From Aldehydirespirator sp965204415 (GTDB lineage: Bacteria > Actinomycetota > Acidimicrobiia > Acidimicrobiales > Aldehydirespiratoraceae), in contig CBDBEL010000004.1 of NCBI GenBank assembly GCA_965204415.1, positions 1,240,001 through 1,304,000 on the forward strand: a stretch of 64,000 bases of DNA. The letters are read 5' to 3'. A program made the translations under genes and the position numbers. Shown piece after piece: positions 52,013 to 58,295 of the stretch. Positions within the stretch are counted from its first letter, which is position 1; the number at the start of each line of letters is the position of its first letter. Below the pieces are notes generated by a model. The model was not told the origin of the DNA. It made no database searches and worked only from the letters and a program-made list of their open reading frames with translations.

Positions 52013-52807
52013 ATGTCGAATCGCACTGCCCGCCGCCTGCTAGTGGCGTTCTTCGCGGTGGCCCTGGCCGGCTTTGCCGCCGCCTCACCGGCGGCCGCCG
52101 ACCACGGCGAGGGTCACAACGGGGAGACCCTGGAACTGTCCAAGAGCGAGGGGCTCGCCGACGGCGAGGTCGTCACCGTCACCTTGACGAGTTGGCTGCC
52201 GGGCAACACGGCCACGGTGGTCACCTGCTACATCTTCCCGGCCGCCGGGCCCGGCGACTGCGAGTTGAGCAACTACGGCGAGTACTCCACCGTCATCGCC
52301 GACGACGGCACGGGGACGGTGGAGTATCCGGTGTCCATCATCGCGGGGCGATGCGACGAGACGACGCCGTGCTTCGTCGTGGCCGGCGACGGCTTCGTCG
52401 GCGCGAACTTCGCCGCCCAGCAGTTCACCTTCGCAGCCGGAGCCGCACCCGAGCCCGCACCCGAGCCCGAACCGGAGCCCGAACCAGCACCCGAGCCCGA
52501 GCCCGAGCCTGAGCCCGAGCCCGAGCCCGAGCCCGCACCCGAACCGGAGCCGGAGCCGGAGCCCGAACCAGCACCCGAGCCCGAGCCTGAGCCTGAGCCC
52601 GAGCCCGAGCCCGCACCCGAACCGGAGCCGGAGCCGGAGCCGGAGCCCGCACCCGAACCCGCACCCGAGCCGGCAGCTGCGGCAGCCGCCCCGGCCGACG
52701 AGGACAGCGGCGGCTCGGCGGCGTCCTGGGTAGTGCCGTTGATCATCGTGATTGCGGTAATCGGTGTGGGGGCCGGGGTGCTGGCGCGCCGCAGATCAGC
52801 CTCATGA
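52013..52807 (+). CDS. surface-anchored protein: signal peptide, neocarzinostatin-like domain, Pro-Glu spacer, TM helix
   Basis: 264 residues. Signal peptide LLVAFFAVALAGFAAASPAAA-type at the N-terminus. Residues about 35-145 (LSKSEGLADGEVVTVTLTSW; four Cys that can form two disulfides, including CYIFPAAGPGDC) resemble the immunoglobulin-like neocarzinostatin/macromomycin family. Residues about 147-222 are PEPEPEPA-type repeats, a wall-spanning spacer. SWVVPLIIVIAVIGVGAGVL and ARRRSAS form a membrane anchor with a basic tail; no LPxTG is present. GGGAG precedes ATG 52013. Ligand binding at the cell surface is plausible, not shown. Confidence 0.72.
   Translation: MSNRTARRLLVAFFAVALAGFAAASPAAADHGEGHNGETLELSKSEGLADGEVVTVTLTSWLPGNTATVVTCYIFPAAGPGDCELSNYGEYSTVIADDGTGTVEYPVSIIAGRCDETTPCFVVAGDGFVGANFAAQQFTFAAGAAPEPAPEPEPEPEPAPEPEPEPEPEPEPEPAPEPEPEPEPEPAPEPEPEPEPEPEPAPEPEPEPEPEPAPEPAPEPAAAAAAPADEDSGGSAASWVVPLIIVIAVIGVGAGVLARRRSAS
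52451..52672. repeat. Pro-Glu codon repeat tract
   Basis: GAGCCC/GAACCG-type hexamers repeat for about 220 bp, broken periodically by GCACCC (Ala-Pro). It encodes the PE spacer. Blocks of about 60 bp also recur, which suggests expansion by unequal exchange. Confidence 0.9.
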
Positions 52808-52808
52808 T

Positions 52809-52940
52809 GTGATCGGGCTCAGACTCGACGTCTCCGCCGACGGCGCGGTGGTGTGGGGTGGCTACACGTTCGGATCGTTCGAGGCCGCCGCCGCGGGCCA
52901 GGCCGACCTGATGCTCGGTCGCCTCACGCCCGGGAGATGA
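52809..52940 (+). CDS. small ORF, 43 residues (hypothetical)
   Basis: GTG at 52809, one nt after the surface-protein stop, opens a 43-codon frame ending TGA 52940: VIGLRLDVSADGAVVWGGYT then FGSFEAAAAGQADLML. Third positions are almost all G or C as in neighbouring genes, which supports coding. It ends 13 nt before the acyl-CoA dehydrogenase start. No known family. Confidence 0.35.
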   Translation: MIGLRLDVSADGAVVWGGYTFGSFEAAAAGQADLMLGRLTPGR

Positions 52941-52953
52941 AAGGGGGGCGGAG

Positions 52954-54258
52954 ATGCGATCGCCGAAGTCCGATCCTGCCGAACGGGCGACCGGGGAGCT
53001 GCTGGTGGAGGACATGGCCCCCGCCGAGCTCGGTCGGGCCCTGCGGGTCGACCGGGTGCTGCCCGCGCTGGCCGAGCGGGCGGTGGAGGCCGACCGGTCC
53101 GGCGAGTTCCCCCTCGAGCATGTCCGCACCATCTCCGAGGCGGGCCTGCTGGGCATCACCGTGCCGGTCGAGTACGGGGGCCTCGGCGGCGGCCTGCGCG
53201 ACCTCTCCGCAGCCACCTTCGCCATGGCCACCGCCTGCCCGTCCACTGCGCTGGCCTACTTCTTCCAGTGCAGCGGCTCGTCCCGGGGCCTGCTGCCGCT
53301 GGCTGCGGCCGACGCCGGGCTGTTCGACGACGAGGACGTGCCGCTGGTGCGCGCCTTCGGCGAGAAGGTGCTGCGGCGCATGGGCGCCGAGGGCCGCTGG
53401 GTGGCCAACTTCGCCAGCGAGTCGGTGCGGTCCAAGGACGCAGCCGTCACCATCGCCACCGAGGCCTCCCGCACGGCCGGGGGCTGGCTGATCAACGGCG
53501 TCAAGTCGTTCGGCTGCGCCACCGGCGTGGCCGACGACTACCTGGTGACGGCCAAGCTCGAAGGGGGCGACACGGCCGAATCGCTGGCCGTGTTCCTCGT
53601 CCCCCGGGACACTCCCGGCGTCAGCGACCGGGCCAAGTGGGACGCCATCGGGATGCGGGCCACCGCCACCCACGGAATCGTGCTGGAGGACGCCTTCGTT
53701 CCCGATGAGAACGCGCTGACCGTTCCGGGAACGTTCGTGAAGATGACACAGGTGAGCCGGGGCAGCTTCGTCGGCAACCAGGTGGCTCTCTCGTCGGTCT
53801 ACGTCGGCGCGGCCCAAGCGGTGTACGACTTCGCGATGGGCCACCTCACCACGACCACCTACCACGGCACCGACGAGCCCATCGGCGGGAGCGACCTGCA
53901 CCGTCAGCTGATCGGCAAGATGCGGGCCCATCTCGACGCCGCCTATGTCTGGGCCCGGCGGCAGATCCTGCTGGAGACCGCCGACCCCGAGCTGATACCC
54001 AAGGACGACGTGGTGGCCAACTGGCGGATCGCCAAGGGCGAGATCGCCGACAACTGCTTCCACGTGGCCGTGCACGCGCTCAAGGCCTGCGGCACCGGCA
54101 ACACCGGGATGGCCGGGGCGGTCTCCCGGGGGCTGCGCGACCTGTCCATGGCACTGGTCCAGGGCTTCCCAGCCGAGCGGGGCCGCCTAGAGGCCGCCTC
54201 CTATCTGGTGTTCGGAGCAGAGGGCGCCCAGTTCGGCACGGCCGGAGGCAGCAAGTGA
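52954..54258 (+). CDS. acyl-CoA dehydrogenase family flavoprotein
   Basis: 434 residues. ACAD pattern: ISEAGLLGITVPVEYGGLGG near residue 50, GGWLINGVKSFGCATGVADD for the middle beta domain, and C-terminal helices ending FGAEGAQFGTAGGSK. The catalytic Glu position cannot be fixed by eye, and the family also contains FMN/FAD monooxygenases such as DszC-like enzymes, which share the sparse C-terminus seen here. The stop overlaps the next gene (GTGA at 54255), making it the first gene of the ABC-importer operon. Confidence 0.8.
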   Translation: MRSPKSDPAERATGELLVEDMAPAELGRALRVDRVLPALAERAVEADRSGEFPLEHVRTISEAGLLGITVPVEYGGLGGGLRDLSAATFAMATACPSTALAYFFQCSGSSRGLLPLAAADAGLFDDEDVPLVRAFGEKVLRRMGAEGRWVANFASESVRSKDAAVTIATEASRTAGGWLINGVKSFGCATGVADDYLVTAKLEGGDTAESLAVFLVPRDTPGVSDRAKWDAIGMRATATHGIVLEDAFVPDENALTVPGTFVKMTQVSRGSFVGNQVALSSVYVGAAQAVYDFAMGHLTTTTYHGTDEPIGGSDLHRQLIGKMRAHLDAAYVWARRQILLETADPELIPKDDVVANWRIAKGEIADNCFHVAVHALKACGTGNTGMAGAVSRGLRDLSMALVQGFPAERGRLEAASYLVFGAEGAQFGTAGGSK

Positions 54259-54623
54259 ACCGGATCACGTCCCGCCCGTGGTTCGGCCCCGGAGCGGGCG
54301 CCTTCCTCTATCTCACCGGCATGAACGACGAGGCACTGCATCACATCGGGACGTGGTGGCTCGGCCTCGGAAGATGGGGCCAGACCGGGGCCGTGCTGGC
54401 CGCGCTGGCACTGGCCCTCTTCTTCGTCCAGGGCGCGCTCAACCGCCGCCGGGACGCCTACCGCTCGGCGGTGCGGGCCGCGGAGCTGACTCGCCCCCGT
54501 CGCCGCCATTCCACCGCCGCTCCCCACGGCCCCGCCAACATGGGCCCCGAGAGCGCCGCACCAGCCGGCGGCGCCCGCCATTCCACCGCCGCTCAGACCG
54601 GCCCGACCACGAAGGGGTTCTGA
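54255..54623 (+). CDS. small single-pass membrane protein
   Basis: 122 residues, unknown. GTG 54255 overlaps the preceding stop and its own TGA overlaps the next ATG (TGATG), so it is translationally embedded in the operon. One hydrophobic helix (WGQTGAVLAALALALFFVQG) is followed by a basic stretch (ALNRRRDAYRSAVRAAELTR) and a low-complexity tail in which RHSTAA occurs twice. Possibly an accessory component of the importer; that is only positional inference. Confidence 0.55.
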   Translation: MNRITSRPWFGPGAGAFLYLTGMNDEALHHIGTWWLGLGRWGQTGAVLAALALALFFVQGALNRRRDAYRSAVRAAELTRPRRRHSTAAPHGPANMGPESAAPAGGARHSTAAQTGPTTKGF

Positions 54624-56233
54624 TGACTGCCATCCCCCGTCACCGCCACCGCCCGCCCCGCTCGGCGACGCCGCGCCCAGCGACGCCACGACCGGCCGCC
54701 GGCCGCGCCCCGACCCGGAGACGGCGGCCGGTCCGGTTGCAGGCGCTCGGATTGCTGCTAGCCGCCGCAACCTTCGCCGCGGCCTGCTCCGAGGCTGTCG
54801 AGCAGGCCTCGACCACTCCATCGGACACCACCCAGGCCGGAACTCCCGACCCGGACGCAGCCTCGGGCGACGCCCCGGCCCCGGACGAGGCCGCACAGGA
54901 GCCCGCCGACGAGGGCGGCGCCCAGGCTCAGCCCGCCGACGAAACCCCAGCAGAGCCATCCGCGGAGACCCAGCCCGACGACGATGGCGCCGCCCAGCCC
55001 GAAGAGGTCCCGGCCGGCCCGGTGCCCGCCGGCGCCGACACTCCCGGCGTCACCGACGGCACCGTGACGCTCTCGATCATCATCACCGACACGTCGATGG
55101 TGGCCCAGGCGTTCGGATGGGAGGTTCCCGACGAGGGCGACCGCGAGGCCCAGGTCGAGGCTCTGGTCGACCACTTCAACGCGGCGGGCGGCTTCGCCGG
55201 ACGCCAGATCGACGCCAAGGTCACCGTGTTCAACGCGATCACCGACGGACCGGTGGCCGAGGAGGCCCTCTGCAACAAGATCACCCAGGACGACGAGGCT
55301 TTCGCGGTGGTGCTGACCGGACAGCTGCAGGAGAACGCCCGGCCCTGCTACCGCAACGCCCGCACGCTGATGTTCGACGCCACCCTGTATCCGGTGGACA
55401 ACGCGGGCTTCGAGGAGCTGGCCCCCTACTACTGGTCGCCCCTGCTGCCGTCCTACGACGACCTGGTGGGCGGCCTTGCCGCCGCGCTCATAGACGAGGG
55501 CTGGTTCGAGGGCGGCACGCTGGGTGTGCTCGCCATCGATTCGGGGCTAAGCCAGCGGGTCTACGACCAGCACTTCGCCCCCCGGCTGGAGGCGGCCGGC
55601 GTGGCGGTGGCCTCCTACAACCCCATCGACCCGACCGACGGCACGTCGTTCAACAACGGCCTGCTCCAGGCGATCATCGATTTCCGGGAGGCGGGAGTGG
55701 ACCGGGTGGTGGCCATCGGCGGGTCCCGGCTGGTGTCGTGGTTCATCGAGACCAGCGTCACCCAGAACTTCACGCCCGAGTACGCCCTCACCAGCTACGA
55801 CGCGCCCGACTTCAACGCGTACAACTTCCCCCAGATGATGGGGGGCGCCAGCGGCATCAGCGTGCTGCCCGGCTACGACCTCGACGACGACCAGCTTCCG
55901 TTCCCGGCGTCCGCCGCCGAGCAGGAGTGCGCCGACATCTTCACCGCCGCGGGACTCGAGTTCACCGTGCGGACCAACATCCGCACCGGGCTGCTGTTCT
56001 GCGACGTCTTCCGTCTGCTGCAGGCGGCGTCGCCCCACCTCACCGAGGTGAGCGCGGCGGGCGTGACCGAGGCGGTGTGGAGCCTGGGCGACAGCTTCGA
56101 GCCCGCATCGGTGTACGGGGTGGAGTTCACCGAGGGCAGCTACGCCGGCGGCGACCTGTACCGGCGATTCACCTTCGACCCGGGGTGCGAGTGCATGGTC
56201 CTCACCGGCGAGCCGGCCGACTTCGACGGGTGA
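54623..56233 (+). CDS. HAAT-family substrate-binding lipoprotein (LivK-like)
   Basis: 536 residues. A long basic N-terminus (57 residues, with RRRRPVRLQ) leads into a lipoprotein signal, LLLAAATFAAACS, where the Cys near residue 57 is the lipidation site. An acidic Ala/Glu/Pro-rich spacer runs to about residue 140. Then comes a type I periplasmic-binding fold: GTVTLSIIITDTSMVAQAFG, VDHFNAAGGFAGRQIDAKVT (the usual NAAGGIxGR-type motif), and a C-terminal lobe. The ligand is unknown; LivK-like proteins bind amino acids, amides, urea or aromatic acids. First of the three importer polypeptides. Confidence 0.8.
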   Translation: MTAIPRHRHRPPRSATPRPATPRPAAGRAPTRRRRPVRLQALGLLLAAATFAAACSEAVEQASTTPSDTTQAGTPDPDAASGDAPAPDEAAQEPADEGGAQAQPADETPAEPSAETQPDDDGAAQPEEVPAGPVPAGADTPGVTDGTVTLSIIITDTSMVAQAFGWEVPDEGDREAQVEALVDHFNAAGGFAGRQIDAKVTVFNAITDGPVAEEALCNKITQDDEAFAVVLTGQLQENARPCYRNARTLMFDATLYPVDNAGFEELAPYYWSPLLPSYDDLVGGLAAALIDEGWFEGGTLGVLAIDSGLSQRVYDQHFAPRLEAAGVAVASYNPIDPTDGTSFNNGLLQAIIDFREAGVDRVVAIGGSRLVSWFIETSVTQNFTPEYALTSYDAPDFNAYNFPQMMGGASGISVLPGYDLDDDQLPFPASAAEQECADIFTAAGLEFTVRTNIRTGLLFCDVFRLLQAASPHLTEVSAAGVTEAVWSLGDSFEPASVYGVEFTEGSYAGGDLYRRFTFDPGCECMVLTGEPADFDG

Positions 56234-56282
56234 ACCGCCGAGGTTCGATCGGCGCCGAGCGCCGGTGGGCTCCCACGACACG

Positions 56283-58286
56283 ATGAACCACCAGCCAGAC
56301 ACCGGCGAGCGGCGGGGACGGCCCGGCAATCCCCGGCTGCTGGCTGCCGTCGGGGTCCAGGCCGCGGCCCTGGCCTCGCCGCTGCCGGTGCTGCTGTTCC
56401 GGCGCGAGGAGGTCGCCGAGCGCTTGCAGGTGGTGGGCGCGGTCGTCGGCGAGGTCACGCTGGTGGGCGCAGCCGCGGTCGTCGCCGCTCTGGTCGTGCC
56501 CCGCCTTCGCAACGCGCTTCCGGCCGGGATGCTGCTGGCCCTCGGCGGGCTGCTGGCGGCGGCCGGCTCATTCTTGATGGCCAACACCACCGACGTCGCC
56601 GCGTTCACGGCCGGGGGGATCATGCTGGCTGTCGGGGCCGCGCCCGCGCTGGTGGTCCACCGCGTCCTGGTGGCTTCCGACGCCGGCCAGGCCGACCGGT
56701 TCCGCACGCTGTCGTGGCTGTGGGCGGCCGCGGCCGCCGGGACGTCGTGGCCCCTGGTGGCGGTGTGGTTCGCCCCGGTGGCGTACACCACGGTCCTTTG
56801 GATCAGCGGTGGGCTGATGCTGGCCGGCGCGGTGCTGGTGGGCCGCCACGCCGTGGCCCACGACACCGATCACGAGGCCCAGCCCACGGTGGCCCGGACC
56901 GATGTGCCCTGGGCCCGCCGGTCCTACGGGTTCGCGTTCGCGTTCGGCGCCCTGGTGGTCGGCGGCGCCGACCCCGCCCAGTCGCTGCTGCTGGGCGAAT
57001 GGCAGCGCAGCCCCTCCCAGAACGCGGCGGTGCTGTCGGCCGCCGCGCTGTCGGCGGCGTTGATCAGCGCCTCCGGCCCCTGGTACCACCGGCTTCACCG
57101 GCTCGGTGGCAGCCGCCGAGCCGACGCCGCCGGAACCCAGATGATGGTCGCCGGGATCCTGGTGTTCCTCGGGGGCGTCTCGTTCACCCTCTTCGGGCTG
57201 GTCATGTGCTGGCTGGTGGCCGGAGGAGCCGTCGCCCTGGCCGGCGCGGGGCTGGACGCGGCCGTGTTCGCGGCGCTGGCCCCCACCGTCAGAAGGGCGG
57301 TGGCCGCCCGTCAGCTGATCTGGGCCGGGCTGGGCGCGGCGGCGGCCTCGGCGTTGAACGCACAGATCATCGGCGGCTGGTCGGACCAGTGGAAGATCGC
57401 GCTGCTGGGTCTGCCCATGGCGGCCGCGGGGTGGACCGTGCGCCGGTTCGCCGACTCCGCACGCGACGCCGAGACGGTGATGGCCCAGTCGAAGGCGACC
57501 ACCGTGCCCCGGCGGGTGACAGAGCTCGGCGCCGGCCCGCTGCTGGCGGTCGAAGGGGTCTCGGTGGCCTACGGGTCGGTGCAGGTGCTCTTCGAGGTGG
57601 ACCTCCAGGTGGACGAGGGCGTCGTCGTGGCCCTGCTGGGAACCAACGGCGCCGGCAAGACCACCCTGCTGCGGGCTGTCTCGGGCCTCGAGCCGACCAT
57701 GGGCGGGCGCATCGTCTACGCCGGGCTCGACATCACCAAGACCCGGCCCACCTGGCGCGTCGGCATGGGGCTGCACCAAGTCGTCGAGAGCGGCGCCGTG
57801 GTCGGCCCCCTCACCGTGGCCGAGAACCTCAACCTGTTCGGACACGGGCTCCACCGGGGCCAGCGGAACCGCAACATCGCCGAGGCCTACGAGCTGTTCC
57901 CCCGCCTGGCCGAGCGGTCCGACCAGCAGGCCGCCACCCTCTCGGGCGGCGAGAAGCAGATGCTGGGGCTAGCCAAGGCCGTCGTCACGCCGCCGCGGCT
58001 GCTGCTGATCGACGAGTTCTCGCTGGGCCTGGCCCCCACGGTGATCGCCGACGTGCTGCCGGTCATCAGGCGCATCGCCGACCGGGGCTCGGCCGTGCTG
58101 CTGGTGGAGCAGTCGGTGAACGTGGCGCTGTCGGTGGCGGACCACGCCTACGTCATGGAGAAGGGCGCCATCGGCTACTCGGGCCCGGCCGAGCAGCTCC
58201 GGGCCCGGCCCGACCTGCTCAGGGCCGCCTACCTCGAGGGCCTGGCCCACGCCCTGCACCTAGAGACCGGCCCGCAGGACGGTTGA
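56283..58286 (+). CDS. MFS-like transmembrane domain fused to a LivF-type ABC ATPase
   Basis: 667 residues. Residues about 20-400 contain roughly ten to twelve membrane helices with a major-facilitator look (e.g. LLALGGLLAAAGSFLMANTT, and WISGGLMLAGAVLVGRHAVA before a central hydrophilic loop). Residues about 418-667 are a complete LivF-type ATPase: LLAVEGVSVAYGSVQVLFEV, Walker A GTNGAGKTTLLRA near 452, signature TLSGGEKQMLGLAKAV near 553, and Walker B LLLIDEFSLGLAP near 573. I see no internal stop or start suggesting two genes. It lies between the binding protein and the permease fusion, supplying the LivF half. Confidence 0.8.
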   Translation: MNHQPDTGERRGRPGNPRLLAAVGVQAAALASPLPVLLFRREEVAERLQVVGAVVGEVTLVGAAAVVAALVVPRLRNALPAGMLLALGGLLAAAGSFLMANTTDVAAFTAGGIMLAVGAAPALVVHRVLVASDAGQADRFRTLSWLWAAAAAGTSWPLVAVWFAPVAYTTVLWISGGLMLAGAVLVGRHAVAHDTDHEAQPTVARTDVPWARRSYGFAFAFGALVVGGADPAQSLLLGEWQRSPSQNAAVLSAAALSAALISASGPWYHRLHRLGGSRRADAAGTQMMVAGILVFLGGVSFTLFGLVMCWLVAGGAVALAGAGLDAAVFAALAPTVRRAVAARQLIWAGLGAAAASALNAQIIGGWSDQWKIALLGLPMAAAGWTVRRFADSARDAETVMAQSKATTVPRRVTELGAGPLLAVEGVSVAYGSVQVLFEVDLQVDEGVVVALLGTNGAGKTTLLRAVSGLEPTMGGRIVYAGLDITKTRPTWRVGMGLHQVVESGAVVGPLTVAENLNLFGHGLHRGQRNRNIAEAYELFPRLAERSDQQAATLSGGEKQMLGLAKAVVTPPRLLLIDEFSLGLAPTVIADVLPVIRRIADRGSAVLLVEQSVNVALSVADHAYVMEKGAIGYSGPAEQLRARPDLLRAAYLEGLAHALHLETGPQDG

Positions 58287-58295
58287 GGCCGGGCT

